Source of the DNA: Promethearchaeota archaeon
GTDB taxonomy: Archaea; Asgardarchaeota; Lokiarchaeia; Sigynarchaeales; SOKP01
Length of the DNA stretch: 44,476 nucleotides
Reading direction: 5' to 3'
NCBI GenBank assembly: GCA_019057775.1
Contig: JAHLWT010000086.1
Location: 1 to 44,476 of the forward strand
Shown here: positions 8,791-16,885 of the stretch, in pieces
How the letters are laid out: each line of letters begins with the position of its first letter
Position numbering within the stretch: position 1 is the first letter of the stretch
Notes under the pieces: generated by a model
The model's database searches: none
What the model was told of the DNA's origin: nothing
The model's input: the letters and a program-made list of their open reading frames with translations, nothing else
Made by a program: the position numbers and the translations under genes

Positions 8791-9539
8791 ATTAAGAATT
8801 CTGGCATTGTATTAAAATTAATTCTTACAACAATAAACAAAACTAATATAAATAATAAATAAATCGTAAAAATCCAATCCTTTAGTGAATACTTTATAGA
8901 ATAATAAAATGTACGCTCTTTTCTGCTACCAAATGCTCTGGATTCAAGCGCTTCTGCCACATTAAATGCTCTTCTAATGGAACAAACTATGAGTGGAATC
9001 AATAGAGGGAATAAGTTCTTTATTTGACTAATAATTCCTTTTTTTTGCATCTCATAGCCTCGGCTCTGTTGAGCATCTAGAATATTTTGAGCTTCCTTTG
9101 CAATCGTCGGAACAAACCTAAAAGCTAAAGAAAAGGAAAAAGCAAATTCATATGGAATTTTCATTGAAATCAATGATAATGCTAAATCATTTGGATCAAC
9201 AGTTAAAAAGAAGAGAGAGAAAGCGGAAACCATAATTAAAATTCTGATTATCATAGCCATAGCAAAAGATAATGATAAAAATAATGTATTCATGAGAACA
9301 ATAAAGAGAATAAGAAAAGATAAACCACGGATACTTTTTAACCACTGCTTAAATAATTTACCAATAAGAATTAGAGGGATTAAACTAATAAATATAATTA
9401 AGAGAGGGACAATTTCGGTAAATAGCAAAGCACTAATTGTATATATAAGAGCAAAAATTAATTTTGATCGTGGATCTAAATTATGGAAAAAAGAATCTTT
9501 TTTCATAAATTTGAATGCGTTGAGAAATTCTAAAGACAT
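8772..9539 (-). CDS. ecfT: energy-coupling factor transporter membrane subunit EcfT
   Basis: Integral membrane T subunit (255 residues) of an ECF vitamin/metal importer. It has about five to six hydrophobic segments and two cytoplasmic coupling motifs, QSRGYEMQ (about 138-145) and ESRAFGSR (about 193-200), variants of the paired Ala-Arg-Gly motifs that dock into the ATPases. It sits directly downstream of the two EcfA genes, 11 nt from the second. No substrate-binding S subunit is encoded nearby, so this looks like a shared (group II) energizing module serving S subunits elsewhere; the substrate cannot be read from the sequence. Confidence 0.9.
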   Translation of the reverse strand: MSLEFLNAFKFMKKDSFFHNLDPRSKLIFALIYTISALLFTEIVPLLIIFISLIPLILIGKLFKQWLKSIRGLSFLILFIVLMNTLFLSLSFAMAMIIRILIMVSAFSLFFLTVDPNDLALSLISMKIPYEFAFSFSLAFRFVPTIAKEAQNILDAQQSRGYEMQKKGIISQIKNLFPLLIPLIVCSIRRAFNVAEALESRAFGSRKERTFYYSIKYSLKDWIFTIYLLFILVLFIVVRINFNTMPEFLMWSFPV

Positions 9540-9550
9540 AGTCTCTCCTC

Positions 9551-10414
9551 CTAAGTTGATGAAAGTTTATTTTGCATATAATTTTTTAAATAACTAACAA
9601 CAGAATCGTTTGATGTTAAATTAACAGCGTTCTGCAAACCTAATTTTTGCATTGCTAAACAAAATCGACGAATTTGAGGTAAAATAAGATAAGTTCGCGA
9701 TATTAGAGTCTCATTTTCAAATATTTTTTTTGTAGGACCATCGGCGATTATCTCACCATCGGTCATTAAAATCGTTCTTGGCAAGTGGTTGTAAGAAAAT
9801 TCGGTATTATGAGTAATAATTATGATTGTTTTCCCTTTTTTTTTTTCACGATTAATGAGGTTGATGAAAAATTCCATTTCTTTTTCATCTTGACCTAAAG
9901 TAGGTTCATCGAAAATTAGCACTTCAGGATCTCTACAAATTATAGAAGCAATAGCTAATTTTTTTGACTCCCCTCCAGATAGGTTTAAAGGAGATCTCTT
10001 TCTATATTTTTCAAGGTTAAATTCCTGTAGCGTTTGATTTATCCTAATTTGAGTTTCTTCCCTACTCAGATTAAAACTTTTCAGTGAAAACTTGATTTCT
10101 TCTTCAATTGAGTTAGAAAATAATTGATGATAAGGATTTTGAAACACAATTCCTACTTTCTGAGCCATTGTAGCGATAGTTTTTTTATTAATATTTTCAT
10201 TTTCTATGAATATATTTCCACTTGTGGGTCTAATTAAACCATTTAAAGTTCGTATAAGAGTAGTTTTACCAGCTCCATTTTTTCCCATTATCCCAACTAG
10301 TTCACCTTTAAATATATTCAAATTAATACATTTTAACGCTTCTGTCCCATTTGGATATATATAGCCCAATTCTCTTATCATAATCAATGGTGTATCTGTA
10401 ATGATGAGTATCAC
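9551..10414 (-). CDS. ecfA2: energy-coupling factor transporter ATPase (second EcfA)
   Basis: ABC ATPase of 287 residues. Walker A is GKNGAGKTT, the Q-loop lies in VFQNPYHQLF, the signature is LSGGESKK and Walker B is VLIFDEPTLGQD, followed by the switch His in THN. The QNPYHQLF segment is typical of EcfA proteins. It forms a heterodimer with the neighbouring EcfA and drives EcfT. The start ATG at 10414 overlaps the upstream stop in an ATGA, indicating coupling; a later in-frame ATG (residue 12, MIREL) is a possible alternative. The numbering of A1 and A2 is arbitrary here. Confidence 0.92.
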   Translation of the reverse strand: MILIITDTPLIMIRELGYIYPNGTEALKCINLNIFKGELVGIMGKNGAGKTTLIRTLNGLIRPTSGNIFIENENINKKTIATMAQKVGIVFQNPYHQLFSNSIEEEIKFSLKSFNLSREETQIRINQTLQEFNLEKYRKRSPLNLSGGESKKLAIASIICRDPEVLIFDEPTLGQDEKEMEFFINLINREKKKGKTIIIITHNTEFSYNHLPRTILMTDGEIIADGPTKKIFENETLISRTYLILPQIRRFCLAMQKLGLQNAVNLTSNDSVVSYLKNYMQNKLSST

Positions 10415-11259
10415 CTATTAAAATAATTGGTTTTTAGTACTTTCACCGCTTCTGGAACAGAAATTGGAATCTCTTTGTTAAATAAATTAGCTTTTTTGAG
10501 TTTCTTAAAGATTGAATAAATTGCGGGTTTATTTAACCTTAATTCGTCAAAAATTTTTCCGTTAATAACAATTCCTCTTACTCCATGCTCAAGAACTTTA
10601 CCTTCCTTCATTAAAATCATTTCTTCCGCGTAAGGAAGCACAAGATCAAGTCGATGTTCACTAATTAAAACCGTTATCTTTTTTTCTAATTGTATATCCT
10701 TTAACAGGTTGATTATTTTATTTGCCATGAATGGATCTAATAAAGCAGTGGGCTCATCTAGTATTAAAATTCTTGGTTTCAATACCAATATTGAAGCTAT
10801 AGCAACTCGTTGCTGTTCTCCTCCACTCAATTCAAAAGGTGCCTTATCTAACAAGTGTTCAATTTCTGTTACGGATGCACTTTCCTTTATTCTGTCCGAA
10901 ATCTCTTTTGGTGGAATACCTAAATTCTCTAAACCAAATGCGATTTCATGTTCTACATTCATCGCTATTAATTGATTCTCTGGATTCTGAAATACAATCC
11001 CAACCTCCTCCGATAATGAAGAAATCGGTGTTTCATCGGTGTTTCTTCCAAAAACCATTACAGAACCTTTATAATATCCTGCGTAGAATTGTGGAATTAA
11101 GCCATTCATGCATCTAATTAAGGTTGTTTTCCCGCTTCCCGTCTCTCCACAGAGTAATATGAATTTATTCTTGTCAATCTTTAAATTGATATTATCTAAA
11201 GCATATTCTTTATTTCCTTTATATCTATAAGAAAAATTTTCAAAATTTAGTATACTCAT
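10411..11259 (-). CDS. ecfA1: energy-coupling factor transporter ATPase (first EcfA)
   Basis: ABC ATPase of 282 residues with Walker A GETGSGKTT, Q-loop VFQNPENQLI, signature LSGGEQQR, Walker B ILILDEPTALLDP and switch His in SEHR. The canonical signature and PENQ motif mark it as an EcfA-type subunit. A C-terminal region after about residue 215 (from ILMKEGKVLEHG) is the usual EcfA tail that contacts the partner ATPase. It overlaps the second ATPase by 4 nt and lies 36 nt after the DHH phosphoesterase gene on the same strand. Confidence 0.92.
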   Translation of the reverse strand: MSILNFENFSYRYKGNKEYALDNINLKIDKNKFILLCGETGSGKTTLIRCMNGLIPQFYAGYYKGSVMVFGRNTDETPISSLSEEVGIVFQNPENQLIAMNVEHEIAFGLENLGIPPKEISDRIKESASVTEIEHLLDKAPFELSGGEQQRVAIASILVLKPRILILDEPTALLDPFMANKIINLLKDIQLEKKITVLISEHRLDLVLPYAEEMILMKEGKVLEHGVRGIVINGKIFDELRLNKPAIYSIFKKLKKANLFNKEIPISVPEAVKVLKTNYFNR

Positions 11260-11295
11260 TTTTAGAATGTATCAATTTAGAATTCTTTTAATTAG

Positions 11296-12309
11296 TTAAG
11301 TCTCTGATAGTAAATATTGTTTTACCTTCTCTACTATTTTATCAATAATGATATTTAGTTCTACATCAGAAGTTAACGATGCAGCACCATCATGTCCTCC
11401 TCCACTTCCTTCATACATATCTGCTAATTCACCTAATATTTTACCTAAATGCACCCCGGTCTTTAAACATACACCCTTTTTTGCTCTAGTAATTATACGA
11501 TAAAAATCTTTTTCTTTAGAATAAACTATACTAATATCAAAGCCAACTTTCAATAACATTGAAGAAACAGCTGCTCCATAACTACTTACATGCGTAATTC
11601 CAATTAAGTAATCTCCCTCACGGTTTAATTCAACCCTTTGTAAGCCTTTAATTTTAGCTATTTTTTCTGATATGTCAATATTATGCTCAAGAAGAGCCAA
11701 GATATCTTGAAATTTAACATTTCCATTTAACAGCTTACTAACATTTTGTATAGTATGATTATCACCGTATTTAAAGAATCCAGAATCTGTTAAAATTGCC
11801 GCAATCATTAACATTTTAAGTGAAGTAGATAATTCTACTTTAAATACGTCAAATAGGTCTAAGATTAGTTCCGTAGTAGATGAATACTTTTCTTCGATTA
11901 GATTCATGGAAGAAATATTCCCATTAACATTTTTTTTTTGTTCATAATGATGATCTATGAAGAGAAATGGAATTTTTGAATTTAGTAATTCATCTTTATT
12001 TTTGATTTGTTCCAAATTATTTGTATCTAATACCAAACAAATATCAAATTTCGAAATATCAATTTTTGTCGAAAAATCAAAATCAACATCGCATGGAGTT
12101 TCTGTAATTTGTTTTAAAAAACTCGTAGTGGGTTTAGTTATTTCTGAAAAATAAACAACAACTTGTTGGTTTTTTAAAAATAGATTTATGAAATTTTTTA
12201 ATGCATAACATGATATTAATCCATCAATATCTACTAAATCATGCGTGATAATCAAAATTTTTTTGTTTCTTAAAAATAAGATAAATTTTTCAAATTCGCT
12301 TTTTAGCAT
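11296..12309 (-). CDS. DHH-family phosphoesterase (RecJ/NrnA-like)
   Basis: A 337-residue DHH/DHHA1 phosphoesterase, predicted to be Mn-dependent and to cleave oligonucleotides, cyclic dinucleotides or single-stranded nucleic acid. Metal-binding motifs are THDLVDIDG (22-30), LDTNN (about 94-98), the DHH at 119-121 and a TDSGFF segment near 175. The C-terminal DHHA1 motif GSGGGHDGAAS is intact near residue 305. There is no transmembrane segment, OB fold or CBS domain, so it resembles stand-alone NrnA-type rather than RecJ or GdpP. It lies in the minus-strand run between the archaemetzincin-like gene and the ECF genes. The exact substrate is not predictable. Confidence 0.9.
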   Translation of the reverse strand: MLKSEFEKFILFLRNKKILIITHDLVDIDGLISCYALKNFINLFLKNQQVVVYFSEITKPTTSFLKQITETPCDVDFDFSTKIDISKFDICLVLDTNNLEQIKNKDELLNSKIPFLFIDHHYEQKKNVNGNISSMNLIEEKYSSTTELILDLFDVFKVELSTSLKMLMIAAILTDSGFFKYGDNHTIQNVSKLLNGNVKFQDILALLEHNIDISEKIAKIKGLQRVELNREGDYLIGITHVSSYGAAVSSMLLKVGFDISIVYSKEKDFYRIITRAKKGVCLKTGVHLGKILGELADMYEGSGGGHDGAASLTSDVELNIIIDKIVEKVKQYLLSET

Positions 12310-12364
12310 AGAGAATATTCTTTATTTTTAATTAAAAATAATAATTACTAACCTAAATCCATTC

Positions 12365-12967
12365 TTAAAATTCGTGCCATAATTTAAGACCTTCTTTTAT
12401 AATCTCAGAACACCTAGAACAGTAATACTCAGGTAGTGAATCCTTATACTTTGCGATAAATCTGGAATCACCTTTTCTGATCCATTCAAATAAATCATTA
12501 TTTCGAGGGTGAAAAACACATTCTCCTACATGCTTTGCAAGCACAAGAGTAAAGTGGGTATAGCCTAATAGATGTGCAATACCCTCCCCAATCTCGTGTA
12601 ATAGAGTAACTAAAATTCTATGCTTCATTACTTCTCTATTATCAGACTCAATATATTTTGTTGAAACTACTATTGCATTTTTACTGCCTATAGCAGAAAA
12701 CAAACCAATATCCTCTTGTTTAAAATCAATATCTAGTACTTGTACACCGATTATATCTTTATTATAATTTTTTAATTTAGAAGAGAGATATGGAATATAT
12801 TTAATATTTAAACATTCTTGTTCAATAAAATCTGTAGGATAGCATGAAAAGGAACTATCATCAATATAAAAGGTATTTCTATATTCTTCTATTTTTATTA
12901 TTTCTTCTAAAACTTCAAAAAGGTTAAAAGTGCAAGGAGTAATTGATAATAGGCCAATTTTCCTCAT
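12365..12967 (-). CDS. archaemetzincin-like protein with an altered zinc motif
   Basis: Resembles archaemetzincin zinc proteases: an N-terminal strand IGLLSIT, a central segment like the family's SAIGSKNAIVVSTKYI, a His-Glu helix and a C-terminal YYCSRC pair like the structural zinc cysteines of the family. The family motif HExxHxxGxxH is not intact: residues run HEIG, then EGIA, then HLLGYTH, as if four residues were inserted inside the zinc helix (numbers from the TTG start: H131, H139, H145). The motif Cys and Met after the third His are also absent. Either zinc is held differently or the protein is not a protease. I start at ATG 12967 (MRKIGLLS); a TTG at 12988 would add seven residues. 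It lies 11 nt or more after the prefoldin gene. Confidence 0.7.
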   Translation of the reverse strand: MRKIGLLSITPCTFNLFEVLEEIIKIEEYRNTFYIDDSSFSCYPTDFIEQECLNIKYIPYLSSKLKNYNKDIIGVQVLDIDFKQEDIGLFSAIGSKNAIVVSTKYIESDNREVMKHRILVTLLHEIGEGIAHLLGYTHFTLVLAKHVGECVFHPRNNDLFEWIRKGDSRFIAKYKDSLPEYYCSRCSEIIKEGLKLWHEF

Positions 12968-12999
12968 AATACTAAGAGATATTTTCAAATAGGTGAAAA

Positions 13000-13362
13000 T
13001 TAGGAATTTAAATTTTGAAAATCAACTTGAAGAGATTTTCTTAATGTTTCGATTTGAGTTTTAACTCGGTTTTCTTTCTGCTGTAATGTTTTTACTCTCA
13101 TTTCGAGAGTAACCTTCATGGATTTTTTCTCATCTAACAATCTATTTCTATCACTCTTAACTAAAATTCCCCCAATTGCCTTATAAACGGTATTTGTTGA
13201 ATCTATCTTCTCTAATTGATCAATTGCCAAACCTGTTTCTCTCAGTGTGCTTTCGGTTTGCAATTTCTGGGAAGTAAGAAATTCAAAAGTTTGCTGGAGA
13301 TTATTAAGATTACTAATCTTCTTTCTTTGTTCTTCATCTAAATTATCAAGGTTTATTGTCAT
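13000..13362 (-). CDS. pfdB: prefoldin beta subunit
   Basis: Beta subunit of the prefoldin chaperone, which holds nascent proteins and hands them to the thermosome. The 120 residues have the long N- and C-terminal coiled-coil helices and the central hairpin segment with YKAIGGILVKSD (about 61-72), the hallmark of beta subunits. It sits after Pcc1 and eL43, the usual archaeal neighbourhood (eL43-pcc1-pfdB). The alpha subunit is not in the window. Confidence 0.93.
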   Translation of the reverse strand: MTINLDNLDEEQRKKISNLNNLQQTFEFLTSQKLQTESTLRETGLAIDQLEKIDSTNTVYKAIGGILVKSDRNRLLDEKKSMKVTLEMRVKTLQQKENRVKTQIETLRKSLQVDFQNLNS

Positions 13363-13426
13363 GATTCTGTTTACTTACGTAAATATCTTTAATTTTAATT
13401 CTATACTCTAAATAATTTATTTTTTT

Positions 13427-13699
13427 CTATGATTTATCAATTATTTTCAAGGAGTTTTCAATTATCTTTCCGAAACTAATTATCTCATTTATTGAAGCGC
13501 GAAATGCTGTAATATCTTTACTTTCTACATTGAATACAACATTATTACTATTTTTTTTTTCTATTAAGATCTTAGATCGTTTAGTTTGTAACTTTTTAAG
13601 ATCTGGTAAAAATGAGTTATAAGAAATAGTTCTAATGCGAGAATTTTTAAATTGGAATTCTATTATAGATTTTAATGTAAAATTGCTGTTCTGATTCAT
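13427..13699 (-). CDS. pcc1: KEOPS complex subunit Pcc1
   Basis: Small (90-residue) Pcc1/CTAG-type subunit, which forms the dimer core of the KEOPS t6A complex. The C-terminal DITAFRASINEIISFGKI (about 63-80) matches the conserved family helix with its Arg-Ala-Ser-x-Asn, and an upstream SYNSFLPDL matches the Leu-Pro-Asp/Glu turn. Position between eL43 and prefoldin beta is the classical archaeal location and supports the call for such a short protein. The start ATG shares one base with the eL43 stop (TAATG). Confidence 0.85.
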   Translation of the reverse strand: MNQNSNFTLKSIIEFQFKNSRIRTISYNSFLPDLKKLQTKRSKILIEKKNSNNVVFNVESKDITAFRASINEIISFGKIIENSLKIIDKS

Positions 13700-13986
13700 T
13701 ATTCTTCTAGAACTTCAAGTTCTCTTTGTTTACGCTTAGCTATTCGAAATGATTCTGCACCTCGAGGAGTCTCAATATAATATGCTCCACCAGTAAATTT
13801 AGCATTACATTTCCTGCAATGCCAAATACCAGTCGAGACTCGATGAATTGAATCTTTTGTTTCACATCGTGGGCATTTGATATCCCCTTTCATTTTTTCT
13901 AAGATTAAACGAGTTCTTTTACGTAAAGTACTCCCGTATCTCGCCCCGTATTTTCCGGTTATACCTACCTTCTTCGTTTTTCCCAT
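13699..13986 (-). CDS. rpl37ae: large ribosomal subunit protein eL43 (L37Ae)
   Basis: Zinc-ribbon ribosomal protein of the archaeal/eukaryotic large subunit. The 95 residues contain the C38-C41 and C57-C60 ribbon (CPRC and CRKC), the N-terminal KKVGITGKYGARYGS and the C-terminal FTGGAY; all are diagnostic. In many archaea rpoP, for a small RNA polymerase subunit, lies between this gene and pcc1. Here the two genes touch, so rpoP is absent from this place. The gene is probably the first of the minus-strand run that ends at Cgi121; a 163-nt spacer separates it from the divergent dikinase gene. Confidence 0.95.
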   Translation of the reverse strand: MGKTKKVGITGKYGARYGSTLRKRTRLILEKMKGDIKCPRCETKDSIHRVSTGIWHCRKCNAKFTGGAYYIETPRGAESFRIAKRKQRELEVLEE

Positions 13987-14149
13987 TTTTAATCAAAATT
14001 AATTTTCAATAATTAATGTTATACTAGAAATTACGGTAAACTATAAATTTTTCTAAACAAGGGCTTCATCAAAGTTATAAAGGAAATTTATAAATCAATG
14101 TTAATTAAACAATTAAATTAAAAATCAAATTCAATTCTTGATGACATAA

Positions 14150-16879
14150 ATGTCCAAAGAAGGATTCTTTATTGTTGGCTTAGAAGAAATCAATAATAAT
14201 GAAATTGAGGTAGGGTATAAAGCAGAAAATCTAAGAAAATTAATTAAAAATTCTTTTAACGTTCCTGATGGTTTTGTCATAAAGGTTAACGCATATGATT
14301 TTTTTGTGAATTCAAATAATCTTAATAAGACAATACAAGAATCTTTAGCTATCATCGTTTATGATAATTTTAAAACTATTGAAAAGTGCTCTAAAACCAT
14401 CCAAAACTCAATTAAAAACAGTAATTTTCCCTTGGAATTAATTGAGGAGTTAGAATTAAGTTATAAAAGATTTTCGTCTTATAGTGTTGCTGTTCGATCT
14501 TCTGCAACTGTAGAAGATCTACCTACAGCTTCGTTTGCGGGACAATATGATACTTATTTAAATTTGAAGAATTTAACCCAAATCGTTGACCATATTAAAA
14601 AATGTTATGCATCTTTATGGACAAACCGGGCAATTTCATATCGGTATAAAAATAAAATCCCGCATGAAAAGGTTAAAATTGCTGTTATTGTGCAGAAAAT
14701 GGTTTCTGCAAAATCTGCAGGTGTTTTATTTACTATAAATCCATTAACATCTAATCATAATGAAATAGTTATTGAGTCAAATTTTGGGTTAGGAGAATCT
14801 ATTGTGTCAGGTAAAAGCAGCCCAGATCAATTCTTTATTTTAAAATTAAAAAGAGGATCACTTCGCATTTTTAATAGTAGGATAGGTAATAAACAGTTAG
14901 TTGCACAACCAAAGTCTAAAGAAATTAATGGAGGTATTGAATATGTGGAATTATCCGAAGATTTAACTCAACAACCTTCTATTTCTGAAAGTGATATTAT
15001 AAAACTCGCTAAAATAGGACTAAAAATTGAAAAAAAGTTTAGTGGAATTCCACAAGACATTGAATGGGCTATAGATCAAGATAATCATATTAATATCCTA
15101 CAGACTCGCCCTATAACAGTGATAAAAGCTGAAAGCAAACCATCTGAAATATTGTGGAGCAGAGGCTATTCAGATGATTATTGGAATGATAATGTGACGC
15201 CTCTTTATTTTGAACTCTTAGGGGATCCAATAGCAAAAATAGTAAATATCGAATTAAACAGCATAATGGGCTATAAGCGAATGGATACTGATTTATTAAA
15301 ATTATATAAGGCTCACGTGTATTTCAATCTCGATGTGATAAGAAGAAAAGTAGAGAATGAAATACCCAAGTTCATGCGTAATGAAGATATTTTGAATTAT
15401 TTTCCAGAAGGTTCAGGTACCTATGGAAAAAAAACTATAAAAGATCTACCATTCCATACAATTAGCCGAATAGTTGCAGAGCTCAGAATAAGTTTTCATG
15501 ACCCCAATGGGGCGATGTCTAAAACAGCGGAAGCCTATGAGAATTGGAATCAGGAAACTTTTATCCCTTATTGTAAAAAATTTAAAAATCAACTACAAAA
15601 ACTAATCGAAATTGGAGAACTTAAAGATCTTATTAACTTAGCTGGTGATCTAGATAGAATTATGGTTCCTCATTTTCAACTTATTCGATATGGGATTCCT
15701 GTGCATAATATAGGGATGAATTTATTAGTCCAATATCTTCTTACTCGTTTTCTTAATAAGGAAGATTGTTCACGATTTTATCCGATATTAATTTCTGGAC
15801 TTAAAAACATGCTAACAGAATCAAATGATGCAATTAACCGCTTAGCTTCTATTATTAGTAAGTCTCCAGAATTAAAATCAATAATTAGTAATCAAGATTC
15901 ATCTGAGATTTATAATGCCTTATTAACAAACAAGGAACCATCTATTAAAAATTTCTTAAGTGAATTTGAATTATTTCTAGAGGAACATGGAGATCGAGGC
16001 TTTACTAGAGAAATCTATTACTCTCGGTGGAAAGAACCACCAATGACTAATGTTTTTGATATCCTAAAATCGTTAATAGTAGATCAAAGAAAAACCGTGG
16101 AAATGATAAAGACTAAAAATTTAAAAAAAAGAGACGTAATTGTTAGGATTGTGGAGTATAAGATACGATCACAACGATTGGGATTATTGAAATGGAAAAT
16201 ATTTTCTGTGATACTGAAAAATAGTAGGAAGTACATTTCATTTAGAGAAAATCAGCGCTTCAACCTCGATAGATGGATTTCAATGAATCGAGATGTCTAT
16301 TTAGAAATTGGGAATATATTTACGAAAAGAAAAATAATTCCAGATAAGAGTAAAGTCTTTTTCCTCCATAAACGTAAAATTAAGAAATTAGGATTAGGTA
16401 AATATAATAACCAAGAAATTCAAAAAATCTCATCTGAAGTAACTAAACGATACGAACATTTCAAAAAACATGAAAATAAAATACCTTCTAAATTCCTCTT
16501 AGGCACACGAGAATTTGATGACATGTTAAAATATAACAAGAGTAGTAAGGTATATTATGGTTTACCCGCAAGCCATGGAATTAAGACTTCTGTAGTCCGT
16601 GTCATCTATGATATTAGCTTCATCTCTAATGTACGAGCTGGAGAAATCCTAGTTGTACCTCAAACAGATCCTGGTTGGACACCTATTTTTTCGAAAATCG
16701 GGGGCTTAATCACAGAAACAGGGGGCATTCTCTCTCATGGAGCAGTAGTTTCGCGAGAATATGGGATACCTGCGGTTACTAATATCCCGAATGCATGTAA
16801 AATATTTAAGACTGGACAAATAATAGAAATTAATGGTTTTAAGGGGAATGTAACATTAAAGGAGAATATTGGAGGTTAA
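14150..16879 (+). CDS. PEP synthase/rifampicin phosphotransferase-like dikinase
   Basis: A 909-residue dikinase-type protein. The N-terminal half is the pyruvate-phosphate-dikinase ATP-grasp domain, with VRSSATVEDLP near residues 114-124, SFAGQYDTYLN and later PQDIEWAID and ILQTRPI. The C-terminal segment is the swivelling phosphohistidine domain with GGILSHGA (catalytic His863) and SREYGIPAV. The middle (about 330-800) is long, helical and unlike the PEP-binding barrel, and no barrel follows the His domain. This order (ATP-grasp, substrate domain, His domain) is that of rifampicin phosphotransferase and related uncharacterised kinases. ATP would phosphorylate the His via a dikinase reaction and an unknown substrate would then be phosphorylated. 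It is coupled to the next gene and interrupts the exosome-ribosomal gene cluster. Confidence 0.88.
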   Translation: MSKEGFFIVGLEEINNNEIEVGYKAENLRKLIKNSFNVPDGFVIKVNAYDFFVNSNNLNKTIQESLAIIVYDNFKTIEKCSKTIQNSIKNSNFPLELIEELELSYKRFSSYSVAVRSSATVEDLPTASFAGQYDTYLNLKNLTQIVDHIKKCYASLWTNRAISYRYKNKIPHEKVKIAVIVQKMVSAKSAGVLFTINPLTSNHNEIVIESNFGLGESIVSGKSSPDQFFILKLKRGSLRIFNSRIGNKQLVAQPKSKEINGGIEYVELSEDLTQQPSISESDIIKLAKIGLKIEKKFSGIPQDIEWAIDQDNHINILQTRPITVIKAESKPSEILWSRGYSDDYWNDNVTPLYFELLGDPIAKIVNIELNSIMGYKRMDTDLLKLYKAHVYFNLDVIRRKVENEIPKFMRNEDILNYFPEGSGTYGKKTIKDLPFHTISRIVAELRISFHDPNGAMSKTAEAYENWNQETFIPYCKKFKNQLQKLIEIGELKDLINLAGDLDRIMVPHFQLIRYGIPVHNIGMNLLVQYLLTRFLNKEDCSRFYPILISGLKNMLTESNDAINRLASIISKSPELKSIISNQDSSEIYNALLTNKEPSIKNFLSEFELFLEEHGDRGFTREIYYSRWKEPPMTNVFDILKSLIVDQRKTVEMIKTKNLKKRDVIVRIVEYKIRSQRLGLLKWKIFSVILKNSRKYISFRENQRFNLDRWISMNRDVYLEIGNIFTKRKIIPDKSKVFFLHKRKIKKLGLGKYNNQEIQKISSEVTKRYEHFKKHENKIPSKFLLGTREFDDMLKYNKSSKVYYGLPASHGIKTSVVRVIYDISFISNVRAGEILVVPQTDPGWTPIFSKIGGLITETGGILSHGAVVSREYGIPAVTNIPNACKIFKTGQIIEINGFKGNVTLKENIGG
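16871..16876 (+). promoter_or_regulatory. ribosome binding site GGAGGT deciding a TTG start
   Basis: GGAGGT lies inside the last codons of the dikinase gene (Gly-Gly-stop) and ends 9 nt before a TTG at 16886. No ATG gives a comparable protein start, so this site supports TTG as the start and indicates translational coupling of the two genes. Confidence 0.7.
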
Positions 16880-16885
16880 TAATAT

